From: Isoetes taiwanensis
Lineage: Eukaryota > Streptophyta > Lycopodiopsida > Isoetales > Isoetaceae
DNA: 64,000 nt
Direction of reading: 5' to 3'
Assembly (NCBI GenBank): GCA_021234155.1
Contig: JAJEKV010000058.1
Location: 6,272,600 to 6,336,599 of the forward strand
Part shown: positions 19,273 to 31,889 of the stretch, piece after piece
Numbering within the stretch: position 1 is the stretch's first letter
How the letters are laid out: each line of letters begins with the position of its first letter
The notes under the pieces: generated by a model
What the model was told of the DNA's origin: nothing
The model's input: only the letters and a program-made list of their open reading frames with translations
Database searches by the model: none
Translations under genes and position numbers: made by a program

Positions 19273-20585
19273 TAACTTGCATTTTCTTGTTATACGGTTT
19301 GTATGGACAATTGCAATGTAACTTGGAACCCAAATGTAACTTGAGAGACCTTTGTTTCCTCATATCGGTATGTAAACGATCGTATGTTGTTCTAAGCCGG
19401 AACTTTTAATCCTTAGGTAGCATAATCCAATCCCCACCCAAAACTTTATGCATTCCGAGAATCATATATTTTGAAAGCATATTTGGCTTTATTCGCGGAT
19501 AGATCATAAGTTGTTATTGCTCCATGTCATAGCATTATCTTAAAATAACATGCATTACACCAAACACATGCTCTTCTTAAGGTACATGACAGACCAAATA
19601 TGTCCCTAGGAATGTGGCTTGTTGGGCCTTCAAGACCAAGCTTGGAGGTCTTAAGTATAGTGCATAAACCATATTCTCAGCATTTTAACCATATTGGATT
19701 TTCTATTTTTAAGGTTCAGCTCATTTGACTTTGTGCTTGCAAAACGTAGAAATATAAAGGCCTTGCATGCTATTAAGACGATTGTCTTTGTTGAAAATTA
19801 GAATCCAAGGAAATGTTCAAAGTACATCGCATACGGTGACTATGGTAAGCCTTGCACTATGTAACAAAGATAGAATGTGCAGCCATGCCCCACATGTTGT
19901 GTCTATCATATACATTGAAAATACAAATAACGTATATATAATTTTCAATGTAAAGTAGTCAACACATGAAACGATTATCAATGATTATATATATCTTTTT
20001 TAAAAGGCTTTGCTTGACATGTCAAATGGATATTCCTTCACAAATCCTGGTTGATTGAGATATAACCTTATAAATGACCACCTGTTATTTCATCATGTTT
20101 ATGTTGCAAGCCATGGCATCTGCTATTTCTTTGTAGCTTTGAGCAAATGAGCTACGCACATAGTGAAATTGTAATTTATAGGCATGATTGTATATGATTA
20201 AATTTACACCTTAAGATGAACTACACAATATATGGATATGGGATACCTTTGAGGATATCTTCACCATATAATACGTAAAAGTACTATCCTATCTATAATA
20301 TAGTGGAGAGAAACAAACTGAAGTGCTATTGCTATGGCCACATTGAAGATATATGTGAGATTTTATTTGTACGATTGGATCGGTGTCACTTGGCTATTAT
20401 GTATTATGGTATTCATCAGATCCATCCTTCCCAATTTTCGGAGCTTTGGATATGAGATCTCAGCCTTCCTCTCAAGGATAGCAGTGTGCCTAATTAGGTT
20501 GTTCCAGTATAAAGATTTATTTTTTAGTTCAAGATCTTGCTCTGGATTTTAAATGACTCCACATTTTTTGTTTGTCCATGACCAG
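19273..20585. other. No gene recognised
   Basis: AT-rich sequence between the capping-enzyme remnant and the hAT gene. Only short chance frames are present; a further 3' exon of the capping enzyme could lie here but was not seen. Confidence 0.4.
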
Positions 20586-20587
20586 AT

Positions 20588-23120
20588 TCTTGTCAAGGAA
20601 AAGGAAATCCAGTGATTGGACACAAGATAGAGAGTTTCAGCTGGAATGGGCAGGCAGATTTCCATTCATAGAGCCCGTGAAGGAAAGTGATGAACTTGGA
20701 ATGCCAAAATATGCAACAAAAATGCGGTGTACTGCATGTTCATGAAAAAATAAGAGCGAGTGCTTGCTTCAAGTAAAGTTGGACACTGTGGAAAAACATG
20801 CAGGTAAGGTCTATGAGAAGAAGATCATTGATGGGAAAGAAGTGAAGAGGACCCGATGGAAAACAAAAGAAGAGTGCAGGCACTTGCAAGCCGTTGAGGA
20901 GTACAGAATACATTTGCAGAAGCAAGATTTGCCAATTGTAGCACCAATAAAAACATTGGTGCAGAAAATGACAGATAAGAATTTGAAATCCAAAGTTGTT
21001 CAATTGCAATCACTATTTCATGTCTTGAAACGAGGTAAGCCTTTGCACGATTATCCGGCGCACGAGCATCTCCTAGCATTGCTGCCCATTCCAGACTTTC
21101 CAACCACTCATTGGTCCATCCAAAGTGGCGAGGAATTTGCAAAATGCATCGATCAAGTATTACTAGCTGATTTGCGGGAAGTTATGCAAAGTTGTGATTA
21201 TTTTGCCATATCATTGGATGAAGCTTCAGCCAAAGATATGTCTTCTTGGTTATGTATGACTGTGTACGTGGTGAAGGCTTATGTTAGACATCCATATTAT
21301 GCTGGAATTAAATGCTTAGAAAAGAATGCTACTTCTGAAAATATTTATGACGTTGTTCAAGAAGCTTTGATGACACATTTGGGGCTGTTGACAAATGAAA
21401 TTGCGAGAAAACTTGTTTGTATAGGCTTGGATGGTTGCTCGGTAATGCAAGGCTGTCGGAATGGTTTAACAGTGAGAGTTCAAACAAATTTAGCACCATA
21501 TGCTTTGGGCATCCATTGCATGGCACACCGAATGAATCTTGCTTATAAAATTATTGATAACTTTGAGTATGTCCGGAAGATCGAAGACTTGGTGAGCGAT
21601 TCCTACAATTTCTTTTGTCTTAGCTCAAAAAGGTATGGACTGGTCTCTAGCTTCTAATTATGTGCTGAAATATTTCTTATTTCATGTTGAAACATGTATA
21701 GGATTCGTAAATTCAAAAAATATGCGGCTGGCCTGACAAAAGGGTCTAAGTTGTTGAAGAATGTGAACACGCGATGGATTTCTCTCTACAAACCAGCAGC
21801 ACGCCTATTTCAGGAGTATCCGTCTTTAGTCGGCCTAATGGATAAACTCTCTACCACTGGGAAAGAGGTTGCTGAAAGAGACAAAGCACAAGAATTGCTT
21901 ACGAGGCTTACAGACTTAGAGACATTGCTCACTTTAACATGTATTTTTATTTTATTATTCATGCATAAGTTGGAAAAGCATTCTGTTGTGTCCATTCTAA
22001 TGCTTGTGCATGTCTATTATTGTATAGGTTTGCTGCCCATGTTAAGGGAAATGAATATGCTAATATTGTTGGCACAAAAACGCACGATGTATATTCCTGA
22101 GTATGTTCATGCTAGAAAAAGGGTATGCCTCGCTCTAGATGGGTTGTATCCCACTTCACCAGACGTGCCATACCACAAAGAGAAATTCATGGCATGGCAC
22201 AATCTGGTTAATATTGAAGGCGAGAAATCTGCCAGTGTTTTAGAATATGATTCAAAGGGAAACTGTGCATGAAGGTGCATTCTCATCTAGTTCAGGTAAG
22301 TGTCGTTACTAAAAGATAATTTTCTTTGCATTTATTTGCCAATAAAAAATTATTGCTTGTATTGCCCAGATGTATGTAAGCAAGAGAAGAATTCGTACTT
22401 GTGCGACAATCTCCTGTTACAAGAGATGGATTTGCTGAAATGGTTTCCAATGTAAAAAATAACCTTACAAAAATTGCATCCACTTTGGCAGCGGAAATTC
22501 GTGAGCGGTTTCCAAGAGATGAATTGTTGGATGCTATGGCCATTGTCTATCCACAATTTTGGGTTGACAGAAAGAACGTTGAATCTACGCAAGAAGACTT
22601 TAAGAGTAAGCTGCATATTTTGAGAGCACATTTTGCAAAATGTGTAACATTAGGATCTGAAACAGTGCACGGGGCAATTAGTGGAGATGCTTTATTGCAG
22701 CAATCAGAATGCTTTGGATACACCATGTGGACTCAATGTCATGAACTGGAGAAGCCAAAAGAGTTTGGCTCAATTACAAGGTTATGGGTATGGCTAAATA
22801 ACAGTCAAGTTCTACAAGACCAAATGCCAGAATATTTTAAACTTGCTATGCTATGTCAAACCATGATTCTTGGATCGGTTGAAGATGAAAGAATATTTAG
22901 TATTATGGGATACTTGAAGAACAAGGTACGCAATAGGCTTCACAAGAACTTAGATCTCTGTCTACGAGCATATGCTTCCAACTACACGGTTGCAAATTTT
23001 CCATATGAAAGAGCATTGGCTATATGGGCTTCAACATGTAGAAGAGAGCGTCATCAACTGCCACAAAATGCAACTGAACAAACAGAAATGGGTTCATCCG
23101 GTTGGAGCGCATTGAAATAA
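20588..23120 (+). pseudogene. hAT-type transposase gene (ZMYM6/DUF4371-like), nearly complete
   Basis: A four-exon transposase-like gene. The N-terminal part reads SRKRKSSDWTQDREFQLEWA, then MRCTAC-stop and LDTVEKHAGK, a Cys/His finger-like region with one TGA near 20,750. The core has FAISLDEASAKDMSSWLCMT, GLDGCSVMQG and HCMAHRMNLAYKII, as in the RNase H-like domain of hAT proteins. The end has MILGSVEDERIFSIMGYLKN, KVRNRL and LDLCLRAYASNY, the hAT dimerisation region. Introns fit at 21,633-21,701 (AG|GTATGG to TATAG|G), 21,941-22,027 (GTATTT to TGTATAG, 87 bp and open in frame) and about 22,297-22,370 (GTAAGT to TTGCCCAG). One extra base near 22,250 shifts the frame before the third intron. 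With one stop and one shift the gene is almost intact. Terminal repeats and target duplication were not found. Confidence 0.8.
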
Positions 23121-25289
23121 TTTGAGAGAGCTAGTTTGAATATAGAAGTAAAAGCAGTTTGCAGATTTACTTGATACTTCTCTGCGTCATCTGAGCAATT
23201 CTTTCTAATTTGCAGATTTTACTTGATAATTATTTATGTCATCTCAACAATTCCTTATGTCATCTCAACAATTCCTTTTAATTTGCAGATTTTCTTGAAC
23301 CTCTCAACATAATGTTTGCAGGTTAGGAGATCATTTGTTAGGCTGAATTTGTGTTTAACAGTTCCTATACTTTAGTTTTTGTGCAATTGTTGCTAGTGGA
23401 GCTGCCCCTCATCCCCTTATACTTGTAAGTTCAGGGTTTCATTATTTCTGTCACAACCACTGCCCATTATGAAAGGTAACTTCTACAGGTTGGATCTTCA
23501 CAGGCATACGTGGTATCGATCATACGCTGAAAACAATCACATATTTCCAATAGAAAAATGTTGTGGTAACAGATCAGATTACGTTGATTAGAGCAGATTA
23601 AGATAGGTCATATTTATCTCTTCTGGAATTGTTATAAGCATTCTTATCTATTTGATACAACATAATGTTTACAGTTTAGATACTATGAAGAGAAGTAGGA
23701 ATTCAAGACCTGTCTAAGAGCTACAGTGAGGCATGTTTACAGGCATGCACGGTCAGTAGATTAGATTTTGGTAAACTGAATGTAGTTCCTTTAATAAAAT
23801 GCTAAATAGGAATGAACAGTGGTATTGGCCAGGTGTTGAAAACACTATTAAATTCTGTTCAAGATACAACATTTGTTAAGGGCGTGAGTATATTGATATG
23901 ATCGTTGTTTATGCAGCTTCCGCATCTGCAAGAATCGGGTCTTCAGATCTAATGCGATGTGTGAAATCAGGGCCAGAAGATCGACCTGTTTCTTATGAAA
24001 AAAAATTGTTTGCCTCTCCCGACCAAAAAGGATGCATCTATTTTAACCATTCGGCTCTTTTGAAACCATTTGGAATTTAGGAAACTTATTCAGCAAAGCC
24101 ATTCGACCATTGACCATTCGCATCCGATCATTTATTTTTGACATTCGACCTAAATTTGTCAACATCGGACTTAAATCTGGTTTATTCGGCACATATATGC
24201 AATCCTTTGTTGAACATTTCTTAGCCTACTCAATCAATTTTAAGCATTCGGCATAAATTCGAATTGCTTAGTTAGACCAGTAGGCTTAAATTTGATCGTT
24301 TATTTTTGTTCACACATACAACCCAATGAATAGAATGTATCTAATTTTTTCTCCCATATGTTCTTATGAGGATACCCTTTATAAGACCAACAAGGCTAAA
24401 AACACAGAACCTCAACCAAAATCACATGGGTTCCCTAGTGCAAAAGCACATATCTGCTTTTTCTAAGATAATGTGTGGATTGTATTCGATGTCGGTATAC
24501 ACAGATGTACATGAATTTCCATGTCTGTTCTTTTCTATGCAATTAGATAATGCATAGTTTGTACTTGGTGTAGATATGTCCTATGGACAAGTGCATGCAC
24601 AACACTAATCTACAATGGTTCAAATGTGCAATGTATTATGTTCATTATTGTTCTTTATTAGTAAGGGTTGCAGAATCACTTGCAAGTAAGAGTCGTATGG
24701 GTCCAACACACACATCATCTAGAAGCATCCAACATGTGATATACATTCCATTACATTATTGAACAATAGACTCTAAGCAACATATATACAAGTACAAATA
24801 TGGGGAGATATGAAAGTGTCGTGTTTATGGTGAAGTGTGAGCAATTGTGATGCAAATGGAATGGCTAGATTAAATTGTAGATTTGAGAGTATCTAAAGTT
24901 GTTCTCTTAATGGTATTTAAAATTGGAATATACCCAAGAAAGCCATTTTAATATGGGATTAGTACAAGGGGATTGTTAACTTGTTTAATGGAAAAAGATG
25001 TAGAATTGGTGAACAACGCATAAGACAGCATAGGATGATAAGGGGTGGCCTTAAAAAAACATTTCCAAAGCTTTGTAATTAACAAGTTTCTAGAGACATT
25101 TTGCGTGTTTGAAACAATGAGTAGTCCAATCTTTACTATATACTTCGATGTTCTCCGTTAAAAATTCGCCTCAAATACTATGTCCTAACTTCCATAAAAC
25201 GCAATATTCGCCACCCTAACTAACTTCTAAATAGTGAAATTCGCCAAGTGTATGAAACTTATGCACTTCCAATTTTTTCATAAGGGAAA
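23121..25289. other. No gene recognised
   Basis: AT-rich sequence downstream of the hAT gene. Near 23,190-23,300 TTTGCAGATTTTACTTGATA and TTATGTCATCTCAACAATTC are repeated in short tandem. Around 24,040-24,260 short ATTCGGC/ATTCGAC motifs recur. Nothing looks coding. Confidence 0.4.
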
Positions 25290-25480
25290 CCCTGAAGCCA
25301 ACCTATATAAATAATTCTATTGTATTCAAAAAATATGTCATGAAGGTGGCATATCTGAGAAATAAATAATTGTATTAAAAAAATATGCCATGGAGGTGGC
25401 GTATGTACAAAAGAATATCAAGCCTTTTGCCTTTTGAGTGGCAAATGAACATATTTACAAGGAATGTCCTTTCAGGAGGT
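25290..25480. repeat. Shared 3'-flank repeat, copy 2
   Basis: Matches 5,280-5,500 and 39,270-39,450 (TATGCCATGGAGGTGGCGTA is identical to the 39-kb copy). It directly follows the chlorophyllase remnant on its 3' side, as the other copies follow the kinases. Confidence 0.85.
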
Positions 25481-25790
25481 AATTTCACAAGAATTTCAAT
25501 CCAGAAAGTCCATGTGTCTCGAAGCACAAGATGGAAAAGAAAGTTCCTTTTCATGCATCCCAACCCTGCTCTTACAATCAATGCTCCGAACTTGAGGTTC
25601 CATCCACTGATAGCTACGACCTTCAATTCCATGCTTGCAAAGCCTAACTCTAGTCTAAAGGCTACCTTACCTCCTCTGCTGTGCCCTGCCAATGCAAACT
25701 TCTCATAATCTAGCTTTACCTGAAAAAACCCATTATCGGCTATAATCCCTTCCAAGCCTTCTGCTATTCAATTTACCAAAGATGTGGCTT
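25481..25790 (-). pseudogene. Chlorophyllase remnant
   Basis: Chlorophyllase removes the phytol chain from chlorophyll, using a lipase-type serine. The minus strand reads EEATSLVN-stop-IAEGLEGI, then DYEKFALAGHSRGGKVAFRL. The lipase motif GHSRGG (25,686-25,669) with its serine is intact, and LALAGHSRGGKxAF is characteristic of the family. The stop is TGA where the family usually has a Trp codon. Next comes ALIVRAGLGCMKRNFLF, matching the family's VxGTGLGExxxNxLFPP, so the intervening 50 or so residues are largely deleted. No N-terminal region was found. The reading frame then runs straight into the shared 3'-flank repeat. Confidence 0.75.
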
Positions 25791-27662
25791 CTTCCGATCT
25801 CCTCCGAGCTCGATTAGACCCTCTTCTTCTCGATCTCCAAACGCGCATCAGACCCTGATCATAGCCCTACTCTCCCCAGTAAGAAAATATCGGCTATAAT
25901 CCCTTCAGATAGCATGTTGGCAGAGACTCGCTAAGCTTTAACGTCATCATAAGTAAGTGCTGAAAAGAAGCAATGGCTGGTGCTGCCTTTACATTAGATT
26001 TGGGCCTTACATGAAATGGTTGGTTAAGGTGCATTTAGATAACTTTATACCGTTTGCTACAATTTTTATAGGCCCTTTTATCAATTTTAATTCCTGTACT
26101 ATGCGAAATCGAGGTTTGGAGGAGAAAATTCAATCGAGCATTTGATAAAAGACCATTTCAGTGAGTTCTGTAGATGTGAGTTAAGTGATGTCATATTAAG
26201 CTTTCAAAATATTGCATCAATATCCTGCTTTTGAACACAATCTCCTTCAATGGCAACTTCTTGTGTTCCCTTTACAGTATAACAGATTGAAAAGTTACAA
26301 TAACAAAACACAGGTTACAATCCTAGCTCGATGGTAGGTCTACATGTGACGATCTCCTTTGAATTTTTGCATGCAAATGAATTTATAGAGTCAAGAACCC
26401 AAATGGGTTCCAATGGCTTTAGCAAGTTCAGAAATTTTCCTAAGACCCAATTTTGGAAGACTATAGTCCAAATCCCTTTGTAAGTTAATGGAACAATTTA
26501 GTTGGTGTACTCAAGTCAGGAAGGCAGTTTCTTGCAACATTTCTTAACTTCTTATACCTTGGCAAAGAGGATCGACATGAAGGCTTAGACATTTTTTTGT
26601 GAGATCTAATATGAAATAATGCTCAACTGCAAAGTTGTATTTCAATCTGTAAAAAATTGAGATAGTTATTGAATTAAAAAAAACTAACGTTCCATGAACC
26701 CAAATGGGTCTATTAAAACTTTTGACATCCTAAACAAAATGAATTATTACTCCATAATCACACATTGGTTTGGAGTTAGGTTTTTTGACGTAGCCAGTTA
26801 TACGACATGTATTAATGTAAAAAATGAGGAAAAATCATATATGCACGATGATTGATGGAATATTAATCATATTGCAAAATTTACCTACCCCCATTATTTA
26901 CAATGCTTGTATTTGACAATGTCCAAATCATTAGAATTTTTAATCTATTTTATCTTACATGTGCACTACTAAGGAATATGATAGTGCAAGCAGTTCACTC
27001 AAATCCTTTACCTAGCATGCTAGGTAGAAGTTTAAAAAGACAATGCAGATTAACCCATTTGGGTCCATGTTGGGACAACTCTAGTGTTAAATGTCATTGC
27101 TCATTCTAACTAAATGATTCTCCAAGAGTTCAAAAAATTTAGAGAATATACTGGCTAGAGAATAACACTTACACTTCAGCATCTTTGATCTTAATCTTGC
27201 TCAACTAAAAGTTGATGCTCGTGTCTGTACCTTATATTATCATTACAAGCTCCATGTGGCATTTTTCTCAAGGATAATGTTGCTTTGATCAGAGGGTCCA
27301 CACGAAGCATAGAAACTATTATTCCAACACAATCTGTAGAATCATTGACAGCCTAAGTTCTAAGTGAGAAAAGATGGAACTCGTCAAAAAGAATAATATA
27401 ATAGAACAAGAACTTTGTAATTTTGCAATCCATATTTGGAAATCCGTTATTTGAAGCCTCTGCTTGCAATATATCTACAGCTGGAACCTATTATGGCAAA
27501 AGAAAAACGATAATGCCTTATCTTTGAGCCAAGAAAATCATGTTCTGTTGGCTCTCTAGCTGCAAGAAACAACAAAAAGCAGACAATATTGCTCTTGCAA
27601 CAATAATATTCACACAAATCTACAGAAAGAAAGAAATAAGACATGAAAGACTACTGGGTATG
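25791..27662. other. No gene recognised; one short dispersed repeat
   Basis: Nothing coding was recognised. About 90 bases at 27,163-27,254 (containing ACTTACACTTCAGCATCTTT) are repeated at 38,941-39,032 beside the kinase locus. The last bases are the insertion site of the LTR retrotransposon. Confidence 0.45.
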
Positions 27663-27667
27663 GCAAT
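27663..27667. repeat. Target-site duplication GCAAT, left
   Basis: GCAAT directly precedes the 5' LTR and recurs directly after the 3' LTR at 30,513-30,517. Confidence 0.92.
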
Positions 27668-28520
27668 TGATACGGAGTCAGTCCGTATCATAGCACGGGG
27701 GAGTGGTCCACGGCGCCAGGGTTATGGGGGCGTGGCAAAAATATGGCAAAGTATGGCAAACATTTGATGGCAAGGGATAACCATTGGAAATTAGAAGGGC
27801 GGATACACATTACTAGGGACCTTTATTATTTGAAATAAAAGGTGATCACATTATTGATGGGGTCGTGGAGATAAAGAAGGGACTATTTTACACAAAAGGG
27901 CCTTTCTTAATAAAAGGGCGTTGACTAATATTAGGCAAGGGGGGAAACTTTTGAAAAAGGGCCTACGCTTGTTTTCATATGGGAAAAAGGTTGGATATTT
28001 TGGGGGCCAAGATAATAATAGCAATGGTTTATTATTTGGACAAAAAGGAATCGTGAGCACTTATAGAAGGAGGCACTTTTAAAATAAGGGTGGACGCTCA
28101 AAAAAGGGAGATACTATTATGGGCAATTGCCTTTTGTCATAAAAAAGGCAATGAAGATATAAGAAGGCATCGACATGTAATAGGGGTTCCATCCATGGAA
28201 TTGGAGCAATTTCCTTTCTTGTGTGAAGGGTGAATATGTAAAATTGAGGGAGGAGCCTTCTTATCTGATAAGTGGATTATCAGTCTTTGCTCTAGAGCTA
28301 CGTGGAGTAGCTAGAGATTGCTTGCCATACCAGTTGTCATTGCACTGCCATAACCTTGTGGACCCGGTTGGGTGGTTAAGCGTGCTTAGCAACGTATTTG
28401 TCTGTAACATATGTGATGTAACGGGATCATGTTATACAATAAGATGATGTAACTGGATCATGTTATACAATAAGATGTTGTTGAGTAGTTTCTGTTCCCC
28501 ATAAACGTTGAATTGTATCA
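27668..28520 (+). repeat. 5' LTR
   Basis: Starts TGATACGGAG and ends GTTGAATTGTATCA; the outermost six bases TGATAC/GTATCA are inverted repeats. Same length as the 3' LTR. Confidence 0.95.
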
Positions 28521-28522
28521 AG

Positions 28523-28534
28523 TGGTATCAGAGC
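28523..28534 (+). promoter_or_regulatory. Primer-binding site (initiator tRNA-Met)
   Basis: TGGTATCAGAGC is the standard plant retrotransposon priming sequence and sits two bases inside the 5' LTR end. Confidence 0.93.
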
Positions 28535-29355
28535 GAAGCTGCGATTCTTCTGGGAATCTATGGGCTATGGGTACACTAAGGCTGCAAAAACACCGAGAAC
28601 CTTGCAAGCTTGTGCTGCAAGTAAAGATGGGTTTCACTTCATCAAAGAAGTGTTGGGGGTGAAGTACATAGCTAAACAGGTGAATCTTGGAGCGTGGCGT
28701 CCAAGGTGGAAATTCTAGAGCCCCAAGAATTTGTGTAAATCTGGGACAAGGATTTTGTGCCTGAAGAATAAGCCTATTATTCTGATACATTGGATTTGGT
28801 GATTACTGCTATAAATGAGGCTGGAGCATCAGTAGTAGCAGTAGAAGAGAAAAAGCTTGGTGCTTTCGTGGAGAATGCTCAAAGCATAGGGAACCGACTT
28901 GTGAAGAACGAGTTCGAATTATTGGGGGAAATTCCTATGATCATCTGGGCGATTATGGAATAAACAAAGCATCTTGTTTGGGATTGCGGGGTCAGATCGT
29001 GGAGATCTGAGAGACTGACTGGCCGTGGGGGTCATTCATATAAATATTTGATTTGGAAGTCATATTAACAGTTAACCTTAATTGCAGGTTTGCTTAGAGA
29101 TAAGTGTTGGGAAGGGAACTTTACGGACAAAGCTGTCAAAGATATGGATGCTAAAGATTTGGATGCGGAATTTCAAATTGCTTCCTATGGGACAGATGGG
29201 ACTGACTTATGAGTAAAAGTTCGTAAGTTGATTGTAATATTTGATTTTTATGTGGAATAAATATTAAATTATTATGAAAGCATGGTGCATTGGATGTAAT
29301 TTTTGAGAGGGGGTAATTGTGGTCATTGCACAATAGGCCTAACAAAATTACATTA

Positions 29356-29528
29356 GTACCGTGGAGGTACAAAATTAGGAAGTACCGTGGAGGTACAAAA
29401 AATACTAACGTACCGTGGAGATACAATAGTTTGGTATCGTGGATATACTATCAATAAGTACTGTGGAGGTACGAACGATAGCGAAGTGTGCCGCGGAGGT
29501 ACAAGGATATATCGTACTACGGAAGTAC
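29356..29528. repeat. GTACCGTGGAGGTAC repeat cluster
   Basis: About seven or eight copies of a 15-base near-palindromic unit, GTACCGTGGAGGTAC, with variants such as GTACTACGGAAGTAC, are spaced 20-30 bases apart in the retrotransposon interior. Each unit can form a small hairpin from its GTACC/GGTAC ends. The role is unknown; packaging, transcriptional or secondary-structure signals are possible. Confidence 0.85.
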
Positions 29529-29659
29529 GCGCATATCCGTAACTATTTCTTGAATTTGCAGAACCTTCAGACGTTTGGGGCAATCGCCTTGAGAAGGGAT
29601 GGGGCCCTCTGGAGCGTCTTTGGAAGATCGCGGACGATCTTCTTTGAGAAGCTATGGAC

Positions 29660-30512
29660 TGATACGGAGTCAGTCCGTATCATAGCACGGGGGAGTGGTC
29701 CACGGCGCCAGGGTTATGGGGGCGTGGCAAAAATATGGCAAAGTATGGCAAACATTTGATGGCAAGGGATAACCATTGGAAATTAGAAGGGCGGATACAC
29801 ATTACTAGGGACCTTTATTATTTGAAATAAAAGGTGATCACATTATTGATGGGGTCGTGGAGATAAAGAAGGGACTATTTTACACAAAAGGGCCTTTCTT
29901 AATAAAAGGGCGTTGACTAATATTAGGCAAGGGGGGAAACTTTTGAAAAAGGGCCTACGCTTGTTTTCATATGGGAAAAAGGTTGGATATTTTGGGGGCC
30001 AAGATAATAATAGCAATGGTTTATTATTTGGACAAAAAGGAATCGTGAGCACTTATAGAAGGAGGCACTTTTAAAATAAGGGTGGACGCTCAAAAAAGGG
30101 AGATACTATTATGGGCAATTGCCTTTTGTCATAAAAAAGGCAATGAAGATATAAGAAGGCATCGACATGTAATAGGGGTTCCATCCATGGAATTGGAGCA
30201 ATTTCCTTTCTTGTGTGAAGGGTGAATATGTAAAATTGAGGGAGGAGCCTTCTTATCTGATAAGTGGATTATCAGTCTTTGCTCTAGAGCTACGTGGAGT
30301 AGCTAGAGATTGCTTGCCATACCAGTTGTCATTGCACTGCCATAACCTTGTGGACCCGGTTGGGTGGTTAAGCGTGCTTAGCAACGTATTTGTCTGTAAC
30401 ATATGTGATGTAACTGGATCATGTTATGCAATAAGATGATGTAACTGGATCATGTTATACAATAAGATGTTGTTGAGTAGTTTCTGTTCCCCATAAACGT
30501 TGAATTGTATCA
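29660..30512 (+). repeat. 3' LTR
   Basis: An 853-bp near-perfect copy of 27,668-28,520. Differences seen are AACTGGATC against AACGGGATC and ATGCAATAAG against ATACAATAAG. Confidence 0.95.
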
Positions 30513-30517
30513 GCAAT
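30513..30517. repeat. Target-site duplication GCAAT, right
   Basis: Matches 27,663-27,667 exactly. Confidence 0.92.
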
Positions 30518-31647
30518 ATCATGAAGTTATAATCGAGTGAAAAAACACCAGCCATATCTAAAACAATGACAATAGATTTGCAATGAAATGATGGCCTTCC
30601 AGCTAGAAAATATTGTTGTCAGAATAATGATCGATTTTGTGAAGTACAGCATTTTCGTGACAGTTTGGAAAGAAACCCCCATGACGTATATTTTCTTGAT
30701 GCATTTGGAAGAACCCAGTTATCCCCGAACATATTTTCTCAAAGCTAAAACGTTCGCAAAGCTCGAAGACCCATTTTTATAAAAATCAGAAAAATATGTC
30801 ACCTGGCTTGGCAGTATCCAGTTTTGAATCGTACTTTAGAGGTTGTCTGAAGCACCGGTATAGCAGGGTTTTGCATCCAAGAAGCATACAGTAAGTATTT
30901 CGCACAGACCATAAAAAAAGCACACTCTTAGTAAAGTATTATATGAATCGCACTGTGCGACAAACCCTAACTCAAGATTTAGAGCTTTGAATCCATCCCT
31001 AAGTCACTTGCATGCCTAGATCACCACCTGTAAGCATGGACGATCCTACCAAAAATAATCCTACAGCATGCCGAGGATAAGATAAGATAAGATAAGATAA
31101 ATTTTTACGTCCACGGGAACCCAACGGGTTATGGGACGGCACATGCAAGGGCAACAGCCCATCACTAAACACAATAACAAATATTAAAAGGCTACCAAGA
31201 AGAAGATAAGATAATGCTAATGCTAGTAGTAAATTTATGCTTCTAAAATTATCTAGACATAGCCAGTCCATCGAATCCTCCAAAGGGAAAAAATAGCTCA
31301 AAATACGAATTTTCAAATCATAGAAAAAGCCACACTCGATTTTTGGAACATGGAAAATGTTTTCCGGCAGTTAAAAGCTTTAAAACCTTACAAGACCAAC
31401 CTGAAAATAAAATCCAAAAAGTTTTCAGAACCCCGAAAAAACCAAATTTAAACAATAGGATAATGCCAGACAACTCAAATGTTATGACAATCAATTGTCT
31501 ATGGTGAGTTTGAACACAATGTTCAATGGGTTATATGAATTGAATGCAATCAAAAAGCTTCACATCAAAACATCCTTCTTTTTGCAAGTAATAATATTCT
31601 TCTGCAAGTAGCGATGCAAATTATATCTTACAACTCTATACCTTGTG
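30518..31647. other. No gene recognised; GATAA microsatellite
   Basis: Five GATAA units stand at 31,076-31,100. No coding sequence was recognised in the rest of the segment. Confidence 0.5.
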
Positions 31648-31889
31648 TTATTCCTAATGATTGAACTTTCAAAATGATGCTCAAATCCTAGACATTGAAT
31701 ATTGCTCAAGAAGATATTATAATGAGTAGAGAAATGGAACCATATGCCAAAAACATCATCTGTGTGTCCTGAGGCAGGCAAAATGATGCTCAACTCCTAG
31801 ATATTGAATGCTGCTAAAAAATGCACTATGTTGAGTAGAGCAATGGAACCATATATCACAAACATCAGCTGTGTGAAACATCATCATTT

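Larger units (their letters stand above)
27668..30512 (+). mobile_element. Non-autonomous LTR retrotransposon (2,845 bp)
   Basis: Two LTRs of 853 bp each flank a 1,139-bp interior, with a 5-bp GCAAT target duplication. The primer-binding site TGGTATCAGAGC, complementary to the 3' end of plant initiator tRNA-Met, starts two bases after the 5' LTR. I found no gag, protease, reverse transcriptase or integrase motif; the interior has only short frames, so it must be mobilised by another element. The LTRs differ at only two positions that I can see, both in 28,420-28,450 against 30,410-30,440, so the insertion is young. No convincing polypurine tract adjoins the 3' LTR; a 20-bp hairpin (GAAGATCG...CGATCTTC) lies just before it. 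Confidence 0.95.

Noticed and set aside
28523-28534. tRNA gene near the LTR
   Set aside because: Only the 12-base complement of the initiator tRNA 3' end is present; no cloverleaf surrounds it.
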